Below are positions 1 to 9,315 of a stretch of 64,000 bases of DNA, in pieces (the stretch's first letter is position 1; every line of letters begins with the position of its first letter). Location of the stretch: NCBI RefSeq assembly GCF_015865035.1, contig NZ_JADZGI010000001.1, positions 2,793,628 through 2,857,627 of the forward strand, given 5' to 3'. The notes under the pieces are model-generated. The model was not told the DNA's origin, did not search any database, and was given only the letters and a program-made list of their open reading frames with translations. The stretch comes from Novosphingobium aureum (GTDB lineage Bacteria > Pseudomonadota > Alphaproteobacteria > Sphingomonadales > Sphingomonadaceae). The position numbers and the translations under genes are program-made.

Positions 1-1701
1 GTCTATGAAGGGACCTATCAGGCCTGTCCCAATGGTGGCTGGGCACACGACTACGGCTTCAGGATCCTCGCCGAAGGCGTTCCGCGCTACCGTACCGATG
101 CCTACTTCTTCAACATGACCGGCTATCCCGAGACCGATTACGCCAACGTGCGCCACGGAATCTGCACCTGCGACAATTGCCGCAGTGCCTTTCGCCGCCA
201 GACCGGCCTCGAACTGCCCGAGAAGGACGGCTTCGAGGATCCGAACTGGATCGCCTACCTGCGCTTCCAGGACCGTACGAGCGAGGCGCTGCTGACCAAG
301 GTCAACCGCTACATCGCGGACATTCACGACGTGCCGATCATGCACTACTGGAACTTCGACGAGGTCGGGCGCGGCGAAGCCCAGCGGCGCGTCTACCGCC
401 CCGCGCCAGAGTGGCCGCACCAGGCCGGCGAACAGACACGCGAAGCCCTTGCGCGCAACCCCGGCAAGCCGTTTTCGGCAACCTCGGCAGCCCACATCGA
501 CTACCCCTGGCGGCAGGTGACCGAGACCGCAGCCTGCCACGAATTGCGAATGGCGCAGCAACTGGGACTGGGGCTCGCCCCCGACCTCTACCTGATGGGA
601 ACACTCGCCGGACAGGACGACCAGTCCTGGCTGCCGCCAATGTCCGCGCTCTACGCCTTCCACAAGGAACACGAGGCGCAATACGCAGACCTCGAACCGG
701 CTTCGCGCATCGCCCTGTATTCTTCGAGAAAGGCAGCGAGACTGGGCGGCGGCACGGCCAGTGCGCGCTATCGCGGCGATGCATTTCGCGGAGCCTACAT
801 GGCACTGGTCGACAGTCGCCTGCCCTTCCACATGATCAACGACGCGCGCCTCGAGGACGGCACCACGAAGCCCGACGGAGCATTCGATGCCATTGTCATG
901 CCGCATGTCGAACTGATCAGTGACCGCGAGGCGGCCGCGCTCGATTCCTATGTCGCGGCGGGCGGCCTGCTGCTCGTGACCGGACGCACGGGTGGCTGCG
1001 ACGAGCTTGGCAAGCAGCGCTCATCGATCGCCTTCGCAAGCTTTCCCGCATCTGCCTATGACGCGTCGCTCGATGCCCATGGCTGGTCGGCGGATCTCGA
1101 CGATGCCGCTCTCAGGTTCGCACAGGGGCGCATGATGCTCGACGAGCGCTATTTCCCGCCCACCCTGCGCCACGACGCGCAAGTGCTGATGGGCCTTGCG
1201 CCCGACCAGCGCTTCGGCCCTCCCGAGTTCAGCTACGCGGTGCCCGGAGACGCGCCACGCAAGGACCCTGTCGTGCTCTCGCGTCGCCATGGCAAGGGCA
1301 CGGTGGTGCAGATCCCGTGGATGCCGGACTGGCTCTATCATCGCCACGGCCTTGAGGCCCATCGCGCCTTGATCGAGGCGATCGTGCGTCGCCACACGCC
1401 ACCGGCTCCCTTCCTGCTACAAGGCGCGGGTGCCGTCGAGCTCTTCGCCATGCGCAAGATCGACGGCTCGGCCGACTTGCTCCACATCGTAAACTATTCC
1501 GGTCAGCACGGCGGGCGTTACGACGCCCCCTCGGCAATCAGCGGACTGCGCCTCGGCGTGCTGCGCTCGCATCGCGCATCGCCTTCCGTGCAATGCCTCA
1601 AGGCAAGGCGGGATGCGGCAAGGACCACCGCGCAGGACGAGCGATACGACTGGTTCACCCTTCCCCCCATCGGTGCCTTCGAAGCCCTTGTCGTGCGCTA
1701 G
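1..1701 (+). CDS. Putative glycoside hydrolase, GHL6-like, 5' partial
   Basis: The reading frame is open from the first base, so the N-terminus lies outside the window; 566 codons remain. A CxCxxC cluster (codons from about 163 to 183, HGICTCDNC) followed by a helix-rich stretch is typical of the hypothetical glycosyl hydrolase 6 / beta-galactosidase-like TIM barrels. The second half (about 890-1000) has an AIVMPHVE...AAGGLLLVTG pattern like the glutamine-amidotransferase-fold trimerisation domain of GH42-type enzymes. The substrate is unknown. The gene sits beside transporters and sugar-acid catabolic genes, which fits breakdown of plant- or algal-derived sugars, but that is inference. A strong hairpin terminator follows 27 bases after the stop. 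Confidence 0.7.
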   Translation, partial: VYEGTYQACPNGGWAHDYGFRILAEGVPRYRTDAYFFNMTGYPETDYANVRHGICTCDNCRSAFRRQTGLELPEKDGFEDPNWIAYLRFQDRTSEALLTKVNRYIADIHDVPIMHYWNFDEVGRGEAQRRVYRPAPEWPHQAGEQTREALARNPGKPFSATSAAHIDYPWRQVTETAACHELRMAQQLGLGLAPDLYLMGTLAGQDDQSWLPPMSALYAFHKEHEAQYADLEPASRIALYSSRKAARLGGGTASARYRGDAFRGAYMALVDSRLPFHMINDARLEDGTTKPDGAFDAIVMPHVELISDREAAALDSYVAAGGLLLVTGRTGGCDELGKQRSSIAFASFPASAYDASLDAHGWSADLDDAALRFAQGRMMLDERYFPPTLRHDAQVLMGLAPDQRFGPPEFSYAVPGDAPRKDPVVLSRRHGKGTVVQIPWMPDWLYHRHGLEAHRALIEAIVRRHTPPAPFLLQGAGAVELFAMRKIDGSADLLHIVNYSGQHGGRYDAPSAISGLRLGVLRSHRASPSVQCLKARRDAARTTAQDERYDWFTLPPIGAFEALVVR

Positions 1702-1728
1702 GGCGCGACAACAAGCGCTGGAACAAGG

Positions 1729-1762
1729 AAAGGGCCACTTCGGATGAAGTGGCCCTTTCTTC
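1729..1762 (+). terminator. Rho-independent terminator after the glycosidase gene
   Basis: A perfect 13-bp stem (1729-1741 with 1746-1758) closes on a 4-base GGAT loop and ends in a TTTCTT tract. It follows the glycosidase stop codon at 1701. The stem starts AAA on the left arm, so it may also stop transcripts from the opposite strand, which carries the lactate permease gene. Confidence 0.85.
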
Positions 1763-1900
1763 GTGTACGACATCGAAACGGAAAGGTGGCCCCGGCCCGT
1801 CTCCCCAGGCCGACCGGGGCCGAGGTTCATGTCGCGATCAGGGAGGCAACCGCGACATCTCGAACAAAGGAGGCAATGCGCGCCTCGACCATGGGCGCAC

Positions 1901-3583
1901 TCACTTCACGACCCAGTCGGTGAACGGGGGTACATAGGCCATCAGCATGACCAGCCCGCCCATCATCATGCCCAGCGCAATGCTATGGACCAGCACGTAG
2001 CGCAGGATCTTGCCCTCAGCCCCGAACCACTTGGTCGCGGTCGAGGCGACGACGATCGACTGCGCGTCGATCATCTTGCCCATCACACCGCCCGCACTGT
2101 TGGCACCGGCCATCAGGATCGGTGGCAGTCCGAGTTGCTGCGAGGTGATCTTTTGCAGGCTGCCGAAGAGCACGTTGGACGCCGTATCGGAACCCGTCAC
2201 CGCGACCCCGAGCCAGCCGAGCATAGTCCCGAAAAACGGGTAAAGTACGCCGGTGCCGGCAAAAGCCAGCCCCATGGTCGCGTCGATCCCGGCAAAGCGG
2301 GTCACATAGCCGAGTGCCAGCATAGCAGCGATCGTCAGGAGAGACGGTGCCACCAGCTTGAGCGAGCGCGCATAGGTGCCCACAATCTGCGCGGGCCGCA
2401 TTCCGAGAAGGAAGCCGCTGAAGATGGCTGCCAGGAGGATCCCCGACCCGGTCGCCGAGAAGAGGTTGAGGTTGAAGACCGCGCCCTCGACTTCCGGTGC
2501 GGCGACGACCGGCGGCATGCGCTGGACCATCCCGTCGAGCAGGGGAACCGCGAAGCTGGGCTTGAACAGTGCATCGAGCCCGGTCTTCACGAAGGGCAGG
2601 CCCCATACGAAGATCATGACCGTCAGGATCAGCCATGGCATCCAGGCCTTGCGCACCGCCGCGGGCGTAGGATGCTCGGCATCGGGATGGACGCGTTCCT
2701 CGGCCATCTCCTCCTCGACGGCGCGGCTGTCACCCTTGCTGAGCGGGGCGTCGTTGACGTGCATCACGCTGCGTGGCTTCCAGACCCGCAAGAACCCGAT
2801 CAGCACGAGAATGGTCAGGAGCGCGGAACCCACCGCCGTCAGCCATGGCCCATGCAGGTTCGAAATCGCCAGCTGGGCAAGGCCGAAAGTCAGCCCGGTA
2901 ACGAGAACGGCGGGCCAGACTTCGAGTGTACGACGCCAGCCGCAGTAGGCGACGAGCAACCAGAACGGAACGATGATGCAGAATATCGTCATCTGGCGTC
3001 CGACCATCGCCGACAGCTCCAGCAAGGGCAGTCCGGTGATCGCCGAAAGGGTCAACAGCGGTGTCCCCAGCGCCCCGAACGCGACCGGAGCGGTGTTCGC
3101 AATGAGCGAGAGACCGGAGGCCTGGAGTCTCGTGAAACCAAGGCCGATCAGCATCGCTCCGGTCACCGCGACAGGGGTTCCGAAGCCTGCCGCACCCTCG
3201 AAGAACGCACCGAAGCAAAAGGCGATCAGCAGCAACTGGAGGCGGCTGTCGTCGGTGATCCGCGCGATCGAGTTGCGCATGATCTCGAACTGGCCGCACT
3301 CGTTGGTCAGCTGGTACAGGAAGATAATGTTCAGCACGATCCAGCCAATCGGCAGCAGGCCGTAGGCGGCTCCGAACCCGGCTGCGGCAAAGGCGCTGCC
3401 GGTGGGCATCCCATAGACGGCTATGGCGATCAGCAGCGCTACTGCGAGGCCCGCGAGCGCGGCAATGTGCGCACGCATGTGCAGCAGTCCAAGCCCCCCC
3501 AGCATGACCACGACCGGCGCTGCCGCAAGGATCGTTGATATCCACCCGTTGCCCACGGGATCGTAGTTCTGCGGCCAGATCAT
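1901..3583 (-). CDS. lldP: L-lactate permease family transporter (LctP)
   Basis: A 560-residue polytopic inner-membrane protein with the length and pattern of the LctP family (lactate/glycolate:H+ symport). It starts MIWPQNYDPVGN, a typical family opening, and has GAAGFGTPVAVTG and GSDTASNVLFG motifs that are highly conserved in lactate permeases, plus 12-14 hydrophobic segments. A hydrophilic loop (about residues 270-310) divides the halves. A GAGAGG ribosome site lies about 11 bases upstream of ATG. There is no lactate dehydrogenase beside it. Placed next to sugar-acid genes, it could carry lactate, glycolate or a related 2-hydroxy acid; the substrate cannot be read from sequence. Confidence 0.9.
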   Translation of the reverse strand: MIWPQNYDPVGNGWISTILAAAPVVVMLGGLGLLHMRAHIAALAGLAVALLIAIAVYGMPTGSAFAAAGFGAAYGLLPIGWIVLNIIFLYQLTNECGQFEIMRNSIARITDDSRLQLLLIAFCFGAFFEGAAGFGTPVAVTGAMLIGLGFTRLQASGLSLIANTAPVAFGALGTPLLTLSAITGLPLLELSAMVGRQMTIFCIIVPFWLLVAYCGWRRTLEVWPAVLVTGLTFGLAQLAISNLHGPWLTAVGSALLTILVLIGFLRVWKPRSVMHVNDAPLSKGDSRAVEEEMAEERVHPDAEHPTPAAVRKAWMPWLILTVMIFVWGLPFVKTGLDALFKPSFAVPLLDGMVQRMPPVVAAPEVEGAVFNLNLFSATGSGILLAAIFSGFLLGMRPAQIVGTYARSLKLVAPSLLTIAAMLALGYVTRFAGIDATMGLAFAGTGVLYPFFGTMLGWLGVAVTGSDTASNVLFGSLQKITSQQLGLPPILMAGANSAGGVMGKMIDAQSIVVASTATKWFGAEGKILRYVLVHSIALGMMMGGLVMLMAYVPPFTDWVVK

Positions 3584-3693
3584 CGGCAGGAAACCTCTCT
3601 AAAATATGGTCGCGAAAGTGACGGCTCGCCTCGTCGGGGCCAATGAAGGCCCGCCGCGGTTTCACATCGCGGGACAGGCCCTTCATTCGGGGC

Positions 3694-4800
3694 CTAGAGA
3701 CCTTCGGGCAGGTCCATCAGCAGGATGCCGCGACCCGATCCGGCTTCCTCGGCGGCAAGACCGATCTGGAACGCCATGCGCGCACCATCCCGGCTGATCT
3801 GCGGGTTGGAGAAGCGATAATCGCCGTAGTCCTGAGCGAAGGTGATCCGCCAGTAGCCCGGATTGTCAGGCTTCAGTTCGAGCACGCAGACATCGAGGCC
3901 GCGCGCCTGATCGTTGCCGCATTCGGTCGTCGTATGTCGCCCGCTGGGGAAGATTCCCTCGGCTTCGGCGTAAAGTTCGCGCGGGGTGGGCACGTGCTCC
4001 ATCGCTCCGGTCCCGGTATCGATCACGTAGACCTGCGCTTCGGCGACCGGCTTGGCACCGGGAATTCCGCTCTTGTCCATGACGTAGCAGGTCGAGGTCA
4101 GTTTGCTGTCGTCGTCGAACCAGTCCTGCGCTTCGAGCAGGCACTCGCGGCCATCGCGCGTCACCAGCTTGCGCACCTGTTCCAGTCGCGGACGCCCCTC
4201 CTCGACAACCACCGCGCCAGTCATCAGCGAGACCGTCATCGGCAGTTTGGGCGATATCACGCCGACGCGCGGCTCCAGCACCTGCCACGCGACGCGATTG
4301 CTGACCGGGCTCGCGGCAAGCCCTTCGAATACGGTCGCGCCCAGGGCAAAGGCCTGCCCCTGCGCGGCTGCATCCATCCACCACATCTCGATATGGGCTG
4401 CCCGCGTCGCCTCCGGGCTTTCCCCCATCCTGCGCGGGCCAAGCAGAAGGTACGAACCGTCGGCCATGTAGTGGACGCGCAGAAAACCGGGATTGGGCAG
4501 GTGCGCGGTCAGGTTGCGCATCTTGCCGCTGTCCAGGTCGATCTCGAAGGCATCGCCATAGGCGCGTTCGATGAAGGCGACCCGCTTGCCATCGGGCGAG
4601 AATACCGCGCGCTCGCCAAAGCTGGTCAGCACACGGGTCCGGGCAGGCAGATTGTCTAGCGGATCGGCCGCCTTGCTGGGCGCGGCAAACGGTCCGGTAA
4701 CGGGTACCCGCTCGTCCCAAGCCGTCTCGTCGCGCGCTTGCGCCGGGCTGGCTAGCGCCGCGACTGCGGCAATCAGGGCGGTGCGGTGCAGGCTTTTCAT
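3694..4800 (-). CDS. Secreted beta-propeller (TolB/PD40-like) protein
   Basis: A 368-residue protein with a cleavable signal peptide (MKSLHRT, then an Ala-rich core ending PAQA). The mature part has PD40/WD40-like strands: FSPDGKRVAFIE near residue 70, SYLLLGP, and NPQISRDGARMAFQ near the C-terminus. It is therefore probably a periplasmic beta-propeller. A start 24 bases further upstream is open, but GGGAGA sits correctly before the chosen ATG. The stop is followed by an imperfect hairpin (about 3643-3685). The product has only the propeller, with no peptidase domain. It lies downstream of denD, separated by a hairpin, so it may be a separate unit. Function unknown. Confidence 0.65.
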   Translation of the reverse strand: MKSLHRTALIAAVAALASPAQARDETAWDERVPVTGPFAAPSKAADPLDNLPARTRVLTSFGERAVFSPDGKRVAFIERAYGDAFEIDLDSGKMRNLTAHLPNPGFLRVHYMADGSYLLLGPRRMGESPEATRAAHIEMWWMDAAAQGQAFALGATVFEGLAASPVSNRVAWQVLEPRVGVISPKLPMTVSLMTGAVVVEEGRPRLEQVRKLVTRDGRECLLEAQDWFDDDSKLTSTCYVMDKSGIPGAKPVAEAQVYVIDTGTGAMEHVPTPRELYAEAEGIFPSGRHTTTECGNDQARGLDVCVLELKPDNPGYWRITFAQDYGDYRFSNPQISRDGARMAFQIGLAAEEAGSGRGILLMDLPEGL

Positions 4801-4897
4801 GAAGTCTCCCGAGTCTGGCGGCACTTCGCCGCTTCCCGGGGATCATCGCCCGCACTGGCCCCTCTAGCGAGGAAACGGCTGCCCCTATTCCGCATCA

Positions 4898-4926
4898 CGG
4901 GACAGTGCCGCGCGCGCACTGTCCCG
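4898..4926 (-). terminator. Hairpin directly after denD
   Basis: A perfect 10-bp stem (4898-4907 with 4917-4926, CGGGACAGTG and its complement) with a 9-base GC loop starts 4 bases after the denD stop. No U-tract follows on the minus strand, so it could be a terminator of the GC-rich type or an mRNA-stabilising hairpin. Confidence 0.5.
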
Positions 4927-4929
4927 GGG

Positions 4930-5916
4930 TCAGCAAGCAGCGGCGAGCGGGGCGGACGGCCCTGCGTTCATCTCCTCGAGAAAGTCGCGGATCGTCTGGT
5001 CGAACGATGAGTCGCTGGTGAAGCCGAGCGCGCGCGCCCGGCTATCGTCCCAGCGCGCCGGCCAGGAGGCAACGATGCGCTCCACCGCCGGATCAAGGCA
5101 CCACGCGATATGTTCGAGCGGCTCGGAACCAGCCACCGCCTCGAGCGCCTCGACCATCTGGGCCACGGTGACGGAGAGACCGGGCAAATCAACGATCGGG
5201 TTGGCCCCCAACATTGCAGCGGGCAAGTCCCCTGCATGAACCAGGTTGGCGATCGCATGGCGCGGAGAGAGCAGCCATAGCGGCAGATCCGGCGCAACCG
5301 GGCAGACAGTATCCTTGCCACAAAGCGGCTCGCGCACGATCCCGCTGGCAAAGGACGACGCCGCCTGGTTGGGAAGGCCGGGCCGCACGCTGATCGTGGG
5401 CAGGCGCAGGACAACGCCATCGACAAAGCCGCGCCGGGTGTATTCGGCAAGGAGCAACTCGGCGATGGCCTTCTCCGCGCCATAGGAAGAGCGCGGGGCG
5501 ACAGACAGGGGCGCGTCTTCGCTGACCGGACCGAATACCGCAACCGAGCTGGTGAAGACGACGCGCGGAGAGTTCCCGGATTTGCGGCAGGCCTCGAGCA
5601 AGGTCTGCGAGCCCTGCACGTTCACTTCCATGCCGAGATCGAAGTCAGCCTCGGCCTGTCCGCTGACGACCGCTGCCAGGTGAAAAACCACGTCAGCCCC
5701 ATCGACAAGCGCCTCGAGCGCGCCCGCGTCAGTTACCGAGCCCCGAACGACGCTGATGCGCGGGTCGACCGGAACCTCGGGAAAATCTCGATCGAAGAGC
5801 ACCAACGAGGTGGCAATCTCGTCCATGGCGGGCTCGGTCGGAACGTCTCGTGCCAGCAAGGCGCGTGCGAGGCGCTGGCCAAGAAAGCCGCCTCCACCGG
5901 TAATGACGATCTTCAT
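4930..5916 (-). CDS. denD: D-erythronate 2-dehydrogenase-like NAD-dependent epimerase/dehydratase
   Basis: An extended-SDR enzyme of 328 residues. The Rossmann motif GGGGFLG is at residues 7-13. The catalytic pair Tyr145/Lys149 (SSYGAEKA) and a Ser at 123-124 are intact. Overall pattern (FHLAAVVSGQAEADFDLG, RLPTISVRPG) matches DenD, which oxidises D-erythronate to 2-dehydro-D-erythronate with NAD. Its start codon overlaps the otnC stop (ATGA at 5913-5916), so it is the last gene of otnK-otnC-denD. Those three genes encode oxidation, phosphorylation and decarboxylation, which is the known tetronate pathway. Assigning D-erythronate rather than another tetronate relies on family knowledge. Confidence 0.88.
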   Translation of the reverse strand: MKIVITGGGGFLGQRLARALLARDVPTEPAMDEIATSLVLFDRDFPEVPVDPRISVVRGSVTDAGALEALVDGADVVFHLAAVVSGQAEADFDLGMEVNVQGSQTLLEACRKSGNSPRVVFTSSVAVFGPVSEDAPLSVAPRSSYGAEKAIAELLLAEYTRRGFVDGVVLRLPTISVRPGLPNQAASSFASGIVREPLCGKDTVCPVAPDLPLWLLSPRHAIANLVHAGDLPAAMLGANPIVDLPGLSVTVAQMVEALEAVAGSEPLEHIAWCLDPAVERIVASWPARWDDSRARALGFTSDSSFDQTIRDFLEEMNAGPSAPLAAAC

Positions 5917-6578
5917 CGACTTTCCTCCGCGCGATTGGCTGAACCGAAATGATCTTCAAGCTCGGTGATCTGTGACCTGGTCAGCTCGCGCGTTCGCGAA
6001 CCGCGCAGCATCAGGAACAGGTGCGCGGTCTCTTCCAGTTCCTCGATGCGGGCGAGCGCGTCCTGCATGTCGGTTCCGGCAACGAGCGGGCCGTGATTGG
6101 CGAGCAGGATGGCGGGATGCGCGCGCGCAAGCGCCTCGATCTCGGGCGCAAGTCCCGGGTCGCCCGGACGGTACCAGCCGGTCATCGGCAGGCGTCCGAA
6201 TTTCATCACCTGATAAGCGGTCAGCGGAGGCAGGCAGTCCTGCGGATCGAGCCCGTCCATGCAGGAGACCGCTGCGGAATGCGTGGCATGCAGGTGCACG
6301 ATTGCTGCTGCTGCAGGGCGGGCCCGGTACATCGCCAGATGCAGCGGCCATTCCTTGGACGGAGCCGCACCGGCGAGATGATTTCCTTCGGCATCGATCA
6401 GCGCCAGTCCATCGGCGGCCAGAGACCCCAGAGAGACGTTCGTCGGCGAAATGAGCACCTGCCCCGCGGCCAGTCGCCTGCTGACATTGCCGCTTGTCCC
6501 CGTTGCGAGCCCCCGCGCGAAAAGCGAGGCACCTGCACGCACGATTTCGGCGGCCTCCTTCAGGTCGTAGCCGGGCAT
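5913..6578 (-). CDS. otnC: 3-oxo-tetronate 4-phosphate decarboxylase (class II aldolase family)
   Basis: A 221-residue class II aldolase/adducin-fold enzyme. It has the metal-binding HLHATH motif, a second His in LLANHGPLV, and the phosphate-binding TGTSGNVS loop near residue 25. In the known tetronate route OtnC decarboxylates 3-oxo-tetronate 4-phosphate to dihydroxyacetone phosphate. The gene overlaps the otnK 3' end by 19 bases and hands over to denD by an ATGA overlap, so all three are translationally coupled. A fuculose-phosphate aldolase role is the alternative, but the otnK neighbour makes OtnC much more likely. Confidence 0.88.
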   Translation of the reverse strand: MPGYDLKEAAEIVRAGASLFARGLATGTSGNVSRRLAAGQVLISPTNVSLGSLAADGLALIDAEGNHLAGAAPSKEWPLHLAMYRARPAAAAIVHLHATHSAAVSCMDGLDPQDCLPPLTAYQVMKFGRLPMTGWYRPGDPGLAPEIEALARAHPAILLANHGPLVAGTDMQDALARIEELEETAHLFLMLRGSRTRELTRSQITELEDHFGSANRAEESR

Positions 6579-7825
6579 GGCAGCGCCTCCCAGGCATCGG
6601 TGAGGAAGGCGGTGTCGCCGAAATTGCCGGACTTCAGTGCAAGTGCGAGCCTTTCGCCCCCTGCCCTTCGTGCGATCGTCCAGGGAACCCCCGCCGCGAT
6701 CTGCGGGCCGATCGCCAGGTCGACGATGCCGAGCGCGGCAACGACCGCACCGGAGCTCTCGCCCCCGGCCACGATCAGCCGGTCGCAGCCCGTAGCGTTT
6801 GCGGCGCGCGCAATGGCGCCGAGCAGGCTTTCAAGGCGTGCACCGACTTGCGATCCGAACCTCTCGCGCAGCATTTCCACCTCACGCGGTTGCGCGCTCG
6901 CATAGATCAAAGCGGGCCGGTCCGGTGGCTGACGTTCGAACCACTCGACCGCCTGCGCCACGATAGCAGCGTCCCCGGCCTCGAGATGGTCGGCCAGCGA
7001 GAAGCTCGGCATGACGGCGCGCGCATGGGCGAGCTGTTCGAGTGTGCGCGACGAGCAACTTCCGGCCAGGACGAGCCGCCGCCCCGTCAGGACCGGCATG
7101 GCCTGCGCGACGGCTTCCTGCCCGGCGGCAAGATGCCGCGCGATCCCGGCTCCCAGCCCGGAAGCGCCGGAAGACAGTTGCATCGATGCGCATTGCGCGC
7201 CGAGCAGGTCGAGCTGGCGGTCATCTACGGCATCGGCGATCGCGACCTTCGTGCCCTGTGCCTGCAACCCTGCGAGAGCCCCCACGATGCGCGCCTCGTC
7301 GACATCGTCGTGCGCCAAGAGGCCGACCCGGCCGCGCATCTGTTCCTGCAGCAGCGCGACAAGGTCCGAACGTGTCATCGGATTGAGCGGATGGTGTTCC
7401 ATGCCACTATGTTCGAGCAGGCGTGTCCCGACGAAGAGGTGGCCCTGATAAACTGTCCGCCGGTTCGCGGGAAAGGCGGGACAGGCGAGCGACAGCTCGG
7501 CGCCCGTTGCCTCGGTCAAAGCCTCGAGAACGGGCCCGATGTTGCCCTGCGCGGTGGAATCGAAAGTCGAGCAGTACTTGAAGTAGATATGCTCTGCGCC
7601 GAGCCGCTTGAGACCCGCAAGTGCCGTGAGAGACAGGCCAATCGCTTCGCTGGCGGCGACCGACCGGCTCTTGAGCGCCACCACGATGGCTTGAGCACGC
7701 TCGTCCGGCTCCTCAGGGTCGGCGCCAACCTGCACGAAGGTCCGCAAGCCGGCCCGCGCCAGCTCATTGGCGAGGTCGGTCGCCCCCGTGAGATCGTCGG
7801 CGATGCATCCCAACAACAATGGCAT
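6560..7825 (-). CDS. otnK: 3-oxo-tetronate kinase (four-carbon acid sugar kinase, DUF1537)
   Basis: A 421-residue kinase with the family N-terminus MPLLLGCIADDLTGATDLA, the KYCSTFDSTAQGNIGP core motif, and the C-terminal ATP-binding portion (GGESSGAV, KSGNFGD). It phosphorylates 3-oxo-tetronates at O4, ahead of OtnC. The frame stays open 75 codons further upstream, but that part is basic, low-complexity and antisense to the divergent transporter gene. The ATG at 7825 gives the normal family length. It is first in the operon and faces an MFS gene across a 106-base regulatory gap. Confidence 0.9.
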   Translation of the reverse strand: MPLLLGCIADDLTGATDLANELARAGLRTFVQVGADPEEPDERAQAIVVALKSRSVAASEAIGLSLTALAGLKRLGAEHIYFKYCSTFDSTAQGNIGPVLEALTEATGAELSLACPAFPANRRTVYQGHLFVGTRLLEHSGMEHHPLNPMTRSDLVALLQEQMRGRVGLLAHDDVDEARIVGALAGLQAQGTKVAIADAVDDRQLDLLGAQCASMQLSSGASGLGAGIARHLAAGQEAVAQAMPVLTGRRLVLAGSCSSRTLEQLAHARAVMPSFSLADHLEAGDAAIVAQAVEWFERQPPDRPALIYASAQPREVEMLRERFGSQVGARLESLLGAIARAANATGCDRLIVAGGESSGAVVAALGIVDLAIGPQIAAGVPWTIARRAGGERLALALKSGNFGDTAFLTDAWEALPCPATT

Positions 7826-7880
7826 GAATTTCAAGCGTCCCTTGCAAGGCCGCACCAGAACGGCTGCGATGTGGTCATCC

Positions 7881-7924
7881 TTGACACAATAAAATATGTC
7901 AGGCAACCCGACATCTTGGGAGGG
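7881..7924. promoter_or_regulatory. Divergent otnK / MFS control region with inverted repeats
   Basis: The gap 7826-7931 has an AT-rich island in a GC-rich surround. It contains two overlapping inverted repeats: TGACA-N10-TGTCA (7882-7901) and ATGTC-N9-GACAT (7896-7914). These are sensible operators for one of the local regulators (GntR/FadR type downstream, or IclR). A TTGACA hexamer is at 7881-7886. The GGGAGGGA ribosome site of the MFS gene (7918-7924) is included. Which protein binds is not visible in the sequence. Confidence 0.45.
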
Positions 7925-7931
7925 ATGATCA

Positions 7932-9272
7932 ATGGCAGAATTTGCGAAAACCGCCGGTACGGACTGTCTGGCAACGGAAACCGATGCAGCGGACACGCCG
8001 CTGGACAAGGTGACCCGACGGGTCTTTCGCCGCTTCGTGCCTTTTCTCATGGTCTGCTATGTCGTCGCCTACCTGGATCGCGTGAACATCGGCTTTGCCA
8101 AGCTTGCGATGTCAGCCGACATCGGCCTCTCCGAACTCGCCTACGGCTTGGGCGCCGGCATCTTCTTCGTCGGCTATTTCCTCTTCGAGGTTCCCAGCAA
8201 CCTACTGATGGAGAGATTTGGCGCACGGCGCTGGATCTGCCGGATCATGATCAGCTGGGCGGTCCTTTCAGCAGCCTTCGCTTTCGTCACCAGCACGCAG
8301 ATGTTCTATGTCTTGCGCTTCGCCCTCGGTGTTGCGGAAGCCGGTTTCTTCCCCGGTGTGCTGTTGTTTCTCAGCCAGTGGTTTCCCGCCAGGCGCCGCG
8401 GACAGATCATCGCCTTGTTCATGGCCGCGATCCCGCTCGCCGGTCTGGTCGGTTCCCCGGTTTCCGGAGCGATCATGGCTGCATTCGACGGCGCGGCCGG
8501 GATCGAGGGGTGGCGCTGGATGTTCCTGCTCGAAGCCGCGCCTGCACTGCTTCTGGGCATTGCCACCCTCTACTTCCTCGATTCGCGGATAGACGACGCG
8601 AAATGGCTCTCGCAGCAAGAGCGCGAAGTGCTGACCAGCGCTCTTGCTGCAGAGGCCTCGCCGGCCTCGCAAAGTAGGCACGAAGGCATTTTCTCCACGA
8701 TGTTCGATCCCGGCGTGCTGGCTTTTGCCATGATCTACTTCTGCTGCATCATGGGCCAGTACGGCGTCACGTTCTGGCTGCCGACGCTGGTGAGCGCTGC
8801 TGGCGCACAGGGCGCTCTGGGCATGGGCCTGTTCACGGCAATTCCCTATGGCGTGGCGATCCTTGCCATGGTGGCGACCGGACGGCATTCCGACCGAACT
8901 GGCGAACGTCGCTGGCACGCTTTCGCCCCGATGGCGCTGGGTGGCGCGCTGCTGGCGACGATGCCCTTCCTGAACCTTGGCTTCACCGCTGCGATGGTGT
9001 TGATGTCGCTGGCGACTGCCGCAGTGCTGACCGCGACCCCAATGTTCTGGACGCTACCGACCCAGGCCCTGTCCGGAAGCGCCGCCGTCGTCGGCATCGC
9101 AGCGATCAATTCGGTCGGCAACCTTGCCGGATTCCTGAGCCCGATCGTGGTAGGAGCGATCGCGGACCGAACCGGAGCGACCGCCTATGGCATGCTCGCG
9201 CTTGCTGCATGCCTCATCCTGGGAGCCATCGGCGTCGCGACAAAGCCGGGCATTGCGCGGAATACCGCGTAG
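7932..9272 (+). CDS. MFS transporter, anion:cation symporter (tartrate/sugar-acid) type
   Basis: A 446-residue, 12-TM major facilitator. The N-terminal DRVNIGFAKLAMSADIGLS motif and GIFFVGYFLFEVPSNLLMERFGARRWICRIMISWG-like block are diagnostic of the ACS family (glucarate, galactonate, tartrate and phthalate porters). GGGAGGGA stands 7 bases before ATG. It is the first gene of the plus-strand catabolic operon and is divergent from otnK. Uptake of tetronates or related aldonic/tartaric acids is the obvious role, inferred from context. Confidence 0.87.
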   Translation: MAEFAKTAGTDCLATETDAADTPLDKVTRRVFRRFVPFLMVCYVVAYLDRVNIGFAKLAMSADIGLSELAYGLGAGIFFVGYFLFEVPSNLLMERFGARRWICRIMISWAVLSAAFAFVTSTQMFYVLRFALGVAEAGFFPGVLLFLSQWFPARRRGQIIALFMAAIPLAGLVGSPVSGAIMAAFDGAAGIEGWRWMFLLEAAPALLLGIATLYFLDSRIDDAKWLSQQEREVLTSALAAEASPASQSRHEGIFSTMFDPGVLAFAMIYFCCIMGQYGVTFWLPTLVSAAGAQGALGMGLFTAIPYGVAILAMVATGRHSDRTGERRWHAFAPMALGGALLATMPFLNLGFTAAMVLMSLATAAVLTATPMFWTLPTQALSGSAAVVGIAAINSVGNLAGFLSPIVVGAIADRTGATAYGMLALAACLILGAIGVATKPGIARNTA

Positions 9273-9315
9273 CCTGCCGCTTTCCACGCCCTGCCCCTTG
9301 GTGTAGAAGCGGGCC

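Noticed and set aside
1763..3538. A 591-codon open frame opposite the lactate permease
   Set aside because: Composition is His/Gln/Arg-rich, no homology, and lldP on the other strand is certain.
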